NCBI GenBank assembly: GCA_015478945.1
Contig: JABUQX010113606.1
Coordinates: forward strand, 1 to 43,212
DNA from: Trachelipus rathkii
Lineage: Eukaryota > Arthropoda > Malacostraca > Isopoda > Trachelipodidae
Direction of reading: 5' to 3'
DNA length: 43,212 nucleotides
The translations under genes were made by a program, and so were the position numbers. Positions 35,895-43,212 of this stretch are shown here, piece after piece; position 1 is the first letter of the stretch; each line of letters opens with the position of its first letter. The notes below the pieces were generated by a model. It was given only the letters and a program-made list of their open reading frames with translations, did no database searches and was not told the origin of the DNA.

Positions 35895-37019
35895 TTACAA
35901 AAGAATTTGATAATAGTCCAGCGCGCGTTTCAATTTGTATCTTCGATCGGCCCCATTTCCTTTTTCGAACAAGAAAATTTCTCCGTCTCTGACGCCGCAG
36001 TTGAATACACCCCTCGATTTGCTTTCCCGATTTACGAAATTAAAGAGGTTTAATTTTTTAGGCGTTAGGAAATCTTTAAATCTTGGTCGACTCTTATCGC
36101 GTCGATCGAAGGTTTTCGTAAATTGGTTTATAAATTTCATCATACTGCTCCTATTATCGAAAAGTAAAACGGCTTTCGACAAATCTTTCGGAAATCTTTC
36201 GATAATTAAATAATTCTTAGCGATCAAATCCCTGATGGGATTACCGTATTTCGCTAGGGATCTATTTATTATTATTTCGAAAGTTTCGTCGGGCATCGAC
36301 GCCGTAGTACGTTTACATTCGAGCAAGAGTTTACAGTTGTTATACTTTCGTTGCTGGCACAGATCATTTCTGTAAACGATATTTTCTAATATACATCGAA
36401 GTCGATGTAGTTTCGCGCTATTTTCGTCGAGTTTGAAGTCGTCTCGCGAGTGAGCGTGAGGGGGTTGCTGAAATTCCAAAATTTTCACCGGATGCATCGC
36501 AAAGCTATTATCGTCGGCTATATTCCGTTTTAAAACGTAAAGGCGTTGCGTTTTCGGATCAAACGGTATATTCTCGACGCACAGCCCACCCTCTCCGCTC
36601 GTAAAAGGTCGATCGTTATAATCGCGTCGGCGCCGCTGTTCGATTTTCATCCTTTCTTCGAATTCGCGTTGGTCGTACCCTTTTCCCATCGCCCGCTCTC
36701 GATAGTATTCCACTTTCCCTTCTTTTTCGATTTCCTCGTCGTCAACGGAATTATTGACGTAAATTTTTCTGTAGAATCTCGCCGGAATTACTTCTTGGTC
36801 GATAAACTCTATATTCGCGTTTCCGAAGAATATTTTTAAACATTCGAGGTGTAAATCATTTTCTAAAGTCGACGAAATAATTTCCTCTACCGTCCAATCC
36901 ATCCGTGCTCCTGCTGCTGCTGCGGAATCATCGAAAGAAGCGATTTCTTCCTCACGACGATCAGCAGCCGCAGCCACGTTGGTGGCGTGAACGTATCGGG
37001 TAAATTCTAAACTTTCCAT
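35895..37019 (-). CDS. Unknown protein, paralogue of the next gene (374 residues)
   Basis: A complete 374-residue protein with no recognised domain, no signal peptide and no membrane helix, so probably cytoplasmic, nuclear or a virion component. An Ala/Asp-rich leader of about 40 residues is followed by charged, globular-looking sequence. It is a paralogue of the 37228-38304 protein: both have a block around HPVKILEFQQP / HPINFVQPSIP, a segment AVLLFDNRSSMMKFINQF / KVVLEFDSLVDKRSFIKRF, and PKKLNLFNFVNRE / PKLDFYRYLNREK, in the same order and spacing toward the C-terminus. The pair stands tail to tail with the giant capsid-like gene. TTTATT near 35733 may give its polyadenylation signal. Confidence 0.75.
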   Translation of the reverse strand: MESLEFTRYVHATNVAAAADRREEEIASFDDSAAAAGARMDWTVEEIISSTLENDLHLECLKIFFGNANIEFIDQEVIPARFYRKIYVNNSVDDEEIEKEGKVEYYRERAMGKGYDQREFEERMKIEQRRRRDYNDRPFTSGEGGLCVENIPFDPKTQRLYVLKRNIADDNSFAMHPVKILEFQQPPHAHSRDDFKLDENSAKLHRLRCILENIVYRNDLCQQRKYNNCKLLLECKRTTASMPDETFEIIINRSLAKYGNPIRDLIAKNYLIIERFPKDLSKAVLLFDNRSSMMKFINQFTKTFDRRDKSRPRFKDFLTPKKLNLFNFVNRESKSRGVFNCGVRDGEIFLFEKGNGADRRYKLKRALDYYQILL

Positions 37020-37227
37020 TTTTTATTATCTATAGTTTTTATTATTCTTCCTTTTAACTCGTTATCGTTTGCGCCGCTCGTGAAATGGGATCGAATATTA
37101 TTTATTATTTAATTAATGAAACAAAAAAATAACGCATTAATTTTTATTTATTTATTAATATGTTTATTACATCGGGGGGTGGGAAAAAGATTTCGAGAAA
37201 TAAACGAGAAGTAATTTTTTTAATTAA

Positions 37228-38304
37228 CTAAACGTTAAAGAATTTTTTTTTTAAATCCGTGTAATGTCTTAAATTTTGAACGTGGTGATACTCTTCTTCG
37301 TCTTTCCCCACAAAACTTATTCTGAATTCGCCGTCGTTAATTCGTATTTTCTTAACGACTCTATCGTATTTTTCGCGATTAAGATAACGGTAGAAATCTA
37401 GTTTTGGTTTGATTAGGTAATCCGATAGTCTCGCTCCGACGTATTTGTTGTTCTGGTAAAACCTTTTTATAAAACTTCTCTTATCCACTAAACTGTCAAA
37501 CTCCAACACGACCTTCGACGCGTCGCTTCTATCTCCATAAATCTTTATTTTGTCTACGATATGTCTACACCCTAAACTTTTTATTAAACGAACTATTTTT
37601 TCGTGACTATCGTCATCGGGACTCATATGATTGATCGTCTCGTGTTTTAAAAACATTTTCTTATTGTGGTTTTTTTGCAGATTCGTTTCTAATACGATTT
37701 TAGCACGCTCTATTTCCTCCTCTTTCGACTTAATTTCTTCCGAAATATCTTCGAAATCTTCGCGATGGTGCACAGTCGTTAAACAATAATGTTCTATCGG
37801 AATAGAGGGCTGAACGAAATTTATGGGGTGAATCGAAACCGCGCCGGTTTCTTTATTTTGCACGATAAACTTAACGCGTTCCTTATCGGGATCTATCCCA
37901 AACTTTTCCACGCTTAAATGTGCTCTCTGTTCCTTTCGCTCACCCGTCGTTGACGTCTCGTTTAAAAACCCGTATAGCGGGAAACCCATTTTTAGCGATG
38001 GTTCTGTATTATAGATATAGTCGGAAGGGGAGTGTTCGAGAAGAAAGTCGGACGATGGCTCAGCCGTTGACGTTTCTTCGTCAGCGAAAACGGCATCACC
38101 ATCTTCGTCAACGTTGTCGTATTCGCTAATACCTTCGTCGGCGTCGTCCTCGTCGTGGCCGTCACCGTCACCGACTATATTATATTTCTCTTCTACTCGT
38201 AATTTACTAAATTCGCATACGATATCGTCGACGTTGACGGGCCCGCTCTCTTCTTCCGCATCGACCTCGATGACGTTTTCTTTTTCGGGGGGCGCGCTAT
38301 TCAT
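37228..38304 (-). CDS. Unknown protein with an acidic N-terminus, paralogue of the preceding gene (358 residues)
   Basis: A complete 358-residue protein. The first 100 residues are very acidic (Asp/Glu runs) and probably disordered, unlike the paralogue at 35895-37019. The C-terminal 240 residues align with it in three blocks, described there. The last 120 residues are rich in Lys/Arg and aromatic residues and could bind nucleic acid or another virion protein; this is a guess from composition. No known family is recognised. The start at 38304 is the first ATG after a stop and is followed by typical low-complexity sequence. TTTATTTATTTA near 37145 is a plausible polyadenylation signal on the gene strand. 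Confidence 0.75.
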   Translation of the reverse strand: MNSAPPEKENVIEVDAEEESGPVNVDDIVCEFSKLRVEEKYNIVGDGDGHDEDDADEGISEYDNVDEDGDAVFADEETSTAEPSSDFLLEHSPSDYIYNTEPSLKMGFPLYGFLNETSTTGERKEQRAHLSVEKFGIDPDKERVKFIVQNKETGAVSIHPINFVQPSIPIEHYCLTTVHHREDFEDISEEIKSKEEEIERAKIVLETNLQKNHNKKMFLKHETINHMSPDDDSHEKIVRLIKSLGCRHIVDKIKIYGDRSDASKVVLEFDSLVDKRSFIKRFYQNNKYVGARLSDYLIKPKLDFYRYLNREKYDRVVKKIRINDGEFRISFVGKDEEEYHHVQNLRHYTDLKKKFFNV

Positions 38305-38395
38305 GTTTTTTTCGTACTTTTTTCAATATCGATTTCGATTCTGATCGTCTATGGTGCCTAAATTAGGTTTAACTTTTTTGAAAAAATACTAAAAA

Positions 38396-38426
<31 letters not shown>

Positions 38427-38620
38427 ACAGCACTTATAAATATTTTAAAACCAGCCCCGGAGGAAAAATTTGAATAACGACAATATTATTTATATATCGT
38501 TTTCGTGTATCCTATTATTATTATAATCTTTATTATTATACGACAAAAGGAAGAAGATAAGTCCGAACCTCCCGAAAAATAGCGGGATTTATAAACGCAA
38601 TTTTCCCGACTTGTTTAAAA
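38305..38620. promoter_or_regulatory. Divergent promoter region between the acidic protein and the innexin gene
   Basis: About 315 AT-rich bases between two divergent ATGs, with an ATTT tetranucleotide repeat at 38401-38426 and tatttatatatcg near 38489 that could be a TATA element for the innexin gene. I see no gene. Confidence 0.4.
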
Positions 38621-40126
38621 ATGGCGAAGGATGAAAAGGCCTCGACGAAGGCCCAAAGTGAAACTGGGACGAGTACGCTGCTATTTAAAAACGTGGTTAA
38701 AACGATATTGGATATATTGTTCGAGAAAAGAACGGGAAGAGCCTCGGAATTAGAAAGAGCGTTATACGAAAGCGTTATTATAAAGCTTCATTATATAGTC
38801 AACACTTTAATATTTTTGATAGGATTTTTATCCGTTTCTCAGTCGTGGTACTACGATTCAAGCATATCGTGCGTTGAGCATTATAACGCCGAGGTGTCGG
38901 CGAAAGAACACTTTTTAAATATTTGCTCCTCTTACTCCTACTCGAAGACGGGGCCGAAAATAAATTTTATACTTTTTTACAAATGGGTTCCTTACGCGCT
39001 TTTCACCGTCGCCGCGATGAATTTCTTCCTTTTAAAGGCCACGATGAGGAATTACCTGCGCGTCGAAGACGATAACAGCTTGCTCGCGTTCGTCGACCAT
39101 TTTTATTCGTCGAACGTCGAAAATATTCCGGAAAAGAACCCTCCTCAAAAGAGCCAAACGAAAGCTAAATTGAGGAAACTCGTATTTTCGCCTATACCCG
39201 AAAAGAAAGAAATCTTTGTCAGTAGTAGTAACGTCGTAAATATAAAGAAGAAATGGGAATCAGCATCAGCATCAGCAGCAACAGTAACAGCAACAGCAAC
39301 AACCGGGGAAGTGAAGTATAAGATAGAGGATGGGGGAGGAGAGGACGACGACGACAACGATGATGGGATCGAGAAATGGTCAACTAAAGACTTCTTATAC
39401 GTCGACGAAGAACGTTGCGCGGAGTGCGTGAAATCATTTCTGATAAATTGGAACGGATATTCGCATTTGTTCTATAACTACCTAATTTCCGTAGCCGTTT
39501 GTCTATGCTCGGATGCGTTTTATTTCTTTTTCCTGAATTTTGCCCTGCAGGGGAGGTTCTGGAATTACGGTTACGACGCGTTTCCTTATATCAAACAGGC
39601 GCGTAAATTCACCGATCCGATGTCAAAAGCGTTTCCCCCTTTCGTGAAGTGTACCATGTTTGCAAACTCTTTTCTCTTAATGGACGGCAGGGAAGAAGAA
39701 TTTGGGTGCCATTTAACGTTAATGGAGCTTTACGAAAAAATGTTTTTGCTCATTTGGTATTGGTTGATAATTTTAATAACGCTAACCTTCCTTTACTCTT
39801 TCTTCATAGTGCCGGTAGTGTGGCTGATCCCAACGACTAGAAATTGCATTCTCGCAAAAAAATTCAAAAGAAAGCTGTATACGGCCGAGAAAAAAAGCAA
39901 CGTGTTCGATCAACTCTTAAAATTTGGGAACGTCGGAGAAGCCTTCGTGCTTAATTGTATGCTAGAGATATTTTCAAGCACAAATTATCATTTTGAAGAT
40001 TTTTGTGATATTCTCGTTAGCCAATGCAATCTCAGTATTTTAAAAAATATACGAAATCCGGTGGATAAAATTCTATTTTTTTACAGTTATAAATCAAAAA
40101 AATTATTGGGATCGGAAGCGAAATAA
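38621..40126 (+). CDS. inx: Innexin (invertebrate gap-junction channel protein)
   Basis: A complete 501-residue innexin, the subunit of invertebrate gap junctions and hemichannels in the plasma membrane. Four transmembrane segments lie near residues 55-76, 116-138, 281-303 and 373-403. TM1 reads LHYIVNTLIFLIGF and TM2 is led by YKWVPY (120-125), the form of the family's YYQWVPF signature. Extracellular loop 1 has two Cys (84, 102) and loop 2 two Cys (344, 363), the conserved number and placement. The stretch GRFWNYGYDAFPYI...DPMSKAFPPFVKC before TM4 matches the family pattern. Odd points are an N-terminus about 30 residues longer than usual and an enlarged cytoplasmic loop with Ala/Thr repeats and an Asp run (about 215-250). 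No break. Viral innexins (vinnexins) are known from polydnaviruses; this one sits among virus-like genes. Confidence 0.92.
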   Translation: MAKDEKASTKAQSETGTSTLLFKNVVKTILDILFEKRTGRASELERALYESVIIKLHYIVNTLIFLIGFLSVSQSWYYDSSISCVEHYNAEVSAKEHFLNICSSYSYSKTGPKINFILFYKWVPYALFTVAAMNFFLLKATMRNYLRVEDDNSLLAFVDHFYSSNVENIPEKNPPQKSQTKAKLRKLVFSPIPEKKEIFVSSSNVVNIKKKWESASASAATVTATATTGEVKYKIEDGGGEDDDDNDDGIEKWSTKDFLYVDEERCAECVKSFLINWNGYSHLFYNYLISVAVCLCSDAFYFFFLNFALQGRFWNYGYDAFPYIKQARKFTDPMSKAFPPFVKCTMFANSFLLMDGREEEFGCHLTLMELYEKMFLLIWYWLIILITLTFLYSFFIVPVVWLIPTTRNCILAKKFKRKLYTAEKKSNVFDQLLKFGNVGEAFVLNCMLEIFSSTNYHFEDFCDILVSQCNLSILKNIRNPVDKILFFYSYKSKKLLGSEAK

Positions 40127-40127
40127 A
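40122..40127 (+). terminator. Polyadenylation signal overlapping the innexin stop codon
   Basis: AATAAA overlaps the TAA at 40124-40126; a second AATAAAG follows near 40190. Confidence 0.5.
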
Positions 40128-40434
40128 AGTTTTTCTTTTAATGGTAAAAAAACGAATAATTTTTATTTTCAATCTATTTATAACTAAATAATAAAGTTTT
40201 TTTTTTAGAAAAACACTTTTTCTGAGGTTAATTAAAAACGTTTAACGAGCAAAGTTTTTTATTTCAAAAATCCCATACACGACATATTTAAATAAAAATA
40301 AAAAAAAGCAAACAGGTATACGAGTTTCCGAACGACATATTGAAATTTTAATAATATTAGAGGCTTAAAAAAAGAGGATATCTTTAGCGCAGCCCGTCGA
40401 TACATTATTATTATTATTATTACTTTTACGATTT
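40127..40434. other. AT-rich spacer between converging innexin and LRR-like genes
   Basis: About 310 AT-rich bases at a tail-to-tail junction. TTTATT near 40258 is a candidate minus-strand polyadenylation signal. A short minus-strand frame inside is composed of A/T-run codons and I do not call it. Confidence 0.45.
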
Positions 40435-41715
40435 TCAAATTCCTTTTAACCAATTCCAGTAATGAAAAAAACTCAAAATAGAATCCATCATTTTGCAGTC
40501 AAAACCACTTACTTCAAATTTGAAACCTTTTTCGTTTTTTGAACCCCCCACGATATCGTCTATGATCTCGCTCGTTTCGAAGTTCTCGCGTCGACGCATT
40601 AACTCGTCAAAATTAAAGGCGACGAGGCATCCATCACCCCCTTCTTCTTGTTTTTCTATTATTCCTCTTTCATTTCCCGATACCCTCGTGAAGGATAATT
40701 GGAGCGCCTCCTCTTTTTGATGCTTTCGAGCCACGAGCGAAAAGGTTTGAAGATTTCTAAATAACGAAATCGCCGTGCGGTCAAAATCTTTCGTGCTTTC
40801 TTGAAACGCGTTCTTCATTTTTTGAATAACGGGTTTTTCGATCGCGGCGGCGGCCGAGGGGTCTCGATAAATAACGGAGATTATCAAGTGTTTCATCTCC
40901 GACGACTCCAAGAAACGTAAATTCTTACTGCGCAGAATGGAAAAATCCGCGTCAAAAAATGTTAATCGGAGAGTTTCCAGGCTGGGCGTTACTTCTAAAA
41001 GTTTTTCGAAGGATTTCTTATCGGTAAACCGTATTGCCAGATCTTTTACCTTCGAGAATTTGCTGTGGAGGGGTGGAAATCTCAACGGCTTCCTCGAATT
41101 TTCGAACATTACGTTCAATCCTTCCAAATCCAATTTTTGGACGTTAGGAAAGCGGGCGGCGATATCGTTGATGTCCATAACGCTTTCGACGAAGGGATAA
41201 AACTCGCTTTGATCACGAGTGTTGGTTAAGTCATCTTTAAGAATTTTTAAGCGCTCTATTTTCGGGAAACAAACGTTGATAGAAACGGAAAAAATCAGGT
41301 TTGCGTATTGATAGTCTTCGATGATTATCGTTACCGATTTCAACTTCGGGTAGCCGATTTTTAGGCGTTCGAAGATTAAAATGTACGCCGAGGTTTTGGA
41401 CTCCGAATAGCGAAGAATCGGCAGCTCTACGGACGTCACGGTTTCGTCAGATTCTTCCTTTAAAACGTTTTTAATCGCGACCAAATAATCTTCAACTGCG
41501 TAATTTTCGTCGAAAAAATAAAACGAATTGCCCACGAGCAGATTTCGGAAGTTTACTCGACCATTTCCTTCTACGCATTTCGTTTTAAGATACGTTACGG
41601 TCTTTTTTCGGGCTTCTTCGGACATTCCCAAAATTTTCACGAGAGAATGTAAACTCTCGTCGCTCATTCTGGTGGCAGAAAATTGTTCCATCGATAATTC
41701 CATTAAATCGCTCAT
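40435..41715 (-). CDS. Leucine-rich-repeat-like protein
   Basis: A complete 426-residue protein without a signal peptide or membrane helix. After an N-terminal helical region of about 90 residues, short hydrophobic strands recur at about 25-35-residue spacing: LKSVTIII, IERLKIL, VQKLDLEGLNV, VKDLAIRF, LETLRLTFFD, MKHLIISVI and LQTFSLVA. This pattern (LxxLxLxx with intervening helices) is that of irregular leucine-rich repeats such as those found in F-box/LRR proteins; the N-terminal region could hold a degenerate F-box, but I cannot identify one. LRR proteins usually bind other proteins. TTTTATA at 41840-41846 gives a TATAAAA on the gene strand about 125 bases upstream of the ATG. Probable host-interaction protein; family by pattern only. 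Confidence 0.65.
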   Translation of the reverse strand: MSDLMELSMEQFSATRMSDESLHSLVKILGMSEEARKKTVTYLKTKCVEGNGRVNFRNLLVGNSFYFFDENYAVEDYLVAIKNVLKEESDETVTSVELPILRYSESKTSAYILIFERLKIGYPKLKSVTIIIEDYQYANLIFSVSINVCFPKIERLKILKDDLTNTRDQSEFYPFVESVMDINDIAARFPNVQKLDLEGLNVMFENSRKPLRFPPLHSKFSKVKDLAIRFTDKKSFEKLLEVTPSLETLRLTFFDADFSILRSKNLRFLESSEMKHLIISVIYRDPSAAAAIEKPVIQKMKNAFQESTKDFDRTAISLFRNLQTFSLVARKHQKEEALQLSFTRVSGNERGIIEKQEEGGDGCLVAFNFDELMRRRENFETSEIIDDIVGGSKNEKGFKFEVSGFDCKMMDSILSFFHYWNWLKGI

Positions 41716-41994
41716 CCCCTTCGTCCACGTTGATTTATGAACGATATTTATTTATTGAAGCCAAACTCGAAGATTTACGACTATTTGAATACTGTCACGA
41801 GCGAAGAAGAAGCCGCATTTTTTCCTGTCAAATACTCAATTTTATACATTATAAAAAAATTTAAAATTATATGTTAATTTTTTATATATTTATTTAAATT
41901 TTATGGGTTTTAAATTAATCGCTCGCGAGGAATAATATTTAAGAGACCAAAACGAAACAAATCGAGAAACTTTACGAGTCATCGCCGTGGCAAA

Positions 41995-42445
41995 ATGGAA
42001 AATGATGGATATATTGAAAATTTTTTAAAAAGAGGTGATGCTCTCGAATCGATAAACGGATGTTCTTCGACAGCCAAGACGCAAGAAGAACAAGAAGAAG
42101 AAGAAGAAGAAGAAGGATATTGCAGCGAGCCATCGAAGACGAATAATAGGGAAATGGTTAGGGACACTAAAAAAGCTGATTGGGGTAATAAAAGGAAGAG
42201 GAAACTATTGAACAGGGAGTGCCAAGAGGGGCTAAATGGCAAACAAAAACTCATTAGGTTGGAGAACGGCTTTGCAGAGACAGTCGATCAACGCCAATCG
42301 ATCGAAATGGATAGCGATGGTGATCCCGAAGACGATGGTAAGCAATTTTAGTCGTTTCTGCTTTTTTTTTGTAGTAGATTAAAATTATTTTTTTTATCAA
42401 GCGTTCTTATTTTTATCCGCAGAGGGTGAGGAACTGAAAGAGTAA
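41995..42445 (+). CDS. Small charged protein, probably spliced (exons 41995-42337 and 42423-42445)
   Basis: The unspliced frame gives 118 residues and ends at 42351 just after a GTAAGC. If GT at 42338 to AG at 42422 is removed (85 bases, canonical ends, T-rich 3' part with ttttatccgcag), the frame continues into a short second exon and ends at 42445 in a few mostly acidic residues that extend the acidic end of exon 1. The coding length is then 366 bases, a multiple of three. The protein has a Glu run coded by GAA repeats in the first half, a basic KRKRK cluster (possible nuclear localisation signal) and an acidic C-terminus. No family is recognised. The splice call rests on sequence signals only; without splicing the protein would lack the last acidic residues. 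Confidence 0.6.
42338..42422 (+). other. Putative 85-base GT-AG intron
   Basis: Donor G|GTAAGC at 42337/42338, pyrimidine-rich tract and acceptor ATCCGCAG at 42415-42422. Removal keeps the reading frame. A competing TGTAG near 42370-42374 would lead directly into a stop. Confidence 0.55.
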
Positions 42446-42738
42446 TTGCATCCTTGCCAATGTTTCCGTTTTTGCGAATGTCTTTATAAATGGTACCATC
42501 CTCCGAGAAGGTGGTATTCGTTTTACGAGAGACACAAACCTGCTTTTTTAGCAGAACTCGAGGCGAGTTTGCGAGACAAGTGGTAAAAAAAATATATATT
42601 TTAAAACAATTATTTATTTAATTTAAATACATATAAAAATCTTTTAAAGCATCTACTTAAATAAATAAAAAAATTATATTATTATATATTTAAGATAAAA
42701 CATTAAGTGCGTATATAATTTTATACACGAATGTACAT
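42446..42738. other. Spacer between converging genes
   Basis: Just under 300 bases. The left part (42450-42585) has ordinary composition with a small hairpin (CTGCT-T5-AGCAG, 42540-42554); the right part is AT-rich with ATTTATTTAATTTA near 42610, a plausible minus-strand polyadenylation region. No gene is seen. Confidence 0.4.
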
Positions 42739-43212
42739 TTATGAAATTGATTTCTGCGGCAGAAGTTTTGAATTAAATGGCTTTCGGCGAGTAATGGAAT
42801 TTTCAAATATATCTTCAACCCATCTCGAATTTTTTTTTTCACCATGTGATATGTTTTCTTCAAATTTAGTTTGGTAATAAAAATGGATTTTTTGGTCGTA
42901 CTCGGGAAAAAGAGAAATCAAAATTCTTAAATTATCCATGGATGTGTAGTCGCGAACTACAAAATCTAGGGACATTTTTTGCAAATCAGAAATGAAAAAT
43001 TTTTCGCCTAGGCAAAAAAAGAAAACACCGTTGTTTGTGTTGATGTAATCTCGCGCGTGCATGACTAAATTATTTGTTAAGCGAGTAATATTAAAATAAC
43101 TTGCTAAACAAAGAACTTCAGCGAAATTACTTGGTTTTCTAATAAAATCCTCTTCTATTCTTTCGAAAATGAGGAATTTGAGCATGGTCAATATGGAATC
43201 GACGCTCAAATT
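42739..43212 (-). CDS. BTB/POZ-BACK domain protein, 5' end cut by window edge
   Basis: The frame is open to the right edge, with only TTG near the edge, so the start lies beyond the window. The visible 157 residues begin with the last helices of a BTB domain (MLKFLIFERIEEDF, then FAEVLCLASYFNITRLTNNL) and continue into BACK-like helices (VFFFCLGEKFFISDLQKMSLDFVVRDY), the order found in Kelch-like adaptors of cullin-3 ubiquitin ligases. The usual 'leucine-rich, location, tail-Phe' helix spacing is present. The tail of about 50 residues is charged and no Kelch repeats follow before the stop, so the protein would be BTB-BACK only. Poxviruses use related proteins to redirect host ubiquitination; the role here is inferred. 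Good fold match, but the divergence is high. Confidence 0.68.
   Translation of the reverse strand, partial: NLSVDSILTMLKFLIFERIEEDFIRKPSNFAEVLCLASYFNITRLTNNLVMHARDYINTNNGVFFFCLGEKFFISDLQKMSLDFVVRDYTSMDNLRILISLFPEYDQKIHFYYQTKFEENISHGEKKNSRWVEDIFENSITRRKPFNSKLLPQKSIS

Noticed and set aside
40259..40453. Minus-strand frame of 64 residues in the innexin/LRR spacer
   Set aside because: Made of AT-rich spacer codons, overlaps the 3' end of the LRR-like gene, and shows no conserved pattern.
42540..42554. Small hairpin CTGCT-T5-AGCAG as a terminator
   Set aside because: The stem is only five pairs, is A/T-closed at the loop, and eukaryotic-type transcription would use the AATAAA signals instead.

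Overview
The window looks like part of a large double-stranded DNA virus of a crustacean, most probably a nimavirus (white spot syndrome virus group) or a close relative, either free or integrated in a host genome. Three things point that way: a B-family DNA polymerase locus of about 7 kb (roughly 2,330 codons, with a large insertion between palm motifs A and B), a giant structural-type locus of about 15.9 kb (roughly 5,300 codons) of the size class of the nimavirus capsid protein VP664, and intron-poor genes on both strands separated by AT-rich spacers with TATA-like boxes and AATAAA signals. No ribosome binding sites, operons or tRNA/rRNA genes are seen. The family assignment is inferred from gene size and content and has not been tested by a search.

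Layout. 1-407: 3'-truncated deoxynucleoside kinase (-). 744-7731: DNA polymerase locus (+), broken into four overlapping open frames. 8255-16708: a minus-strand island of two tandem families of signal-peptide-bearing, probably glycosylated proteins; one member is split at a homopolymer and one copy is a decayed remnant. 17104-18105: lipid phosphate phosphatase (-). 18529-18879: small membrane-anchored protein (+), tail to tail with a dUTPase gene (18926-19438, -) carrying two in-frame TAA codons. 19723-35623: giant capsid-like locus (+), split once. 35895-38304: a pair of paralogues (-). 38621-40126: an innexin (gap-junction protein) (+). 40435-41715: leucine-rich-repeat-like protein (-). 41995-42445: acidic/basic protein that appears to be spliced (+). 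42739 to the right edge: truncated BTB/BACK protein (-).

How the genes fit together. Polymerase, deoxynucleoside kinase and dUTPase form a DNA replication and nucleotide supply set. The giant protein is probably structural. The secreted and membrane proteins, lipid phosphatase, innexin, LRR-like protein and BTB/BACK protein look like host-interaction genes, several clearly of animal ancestry.

The most notable points are a complete innexin in a viral context, and a consistent pattern of breaks (about five frame changes and two nonsense codons, plus one decayed paralogue) in otherwise well-preserved genes. The pattern could mean a decaying endogenous copy, sequence errors at repeats, or in a few places real translational recoding; the dUTPase nonsense codons and the decayed paralogue favour the first.
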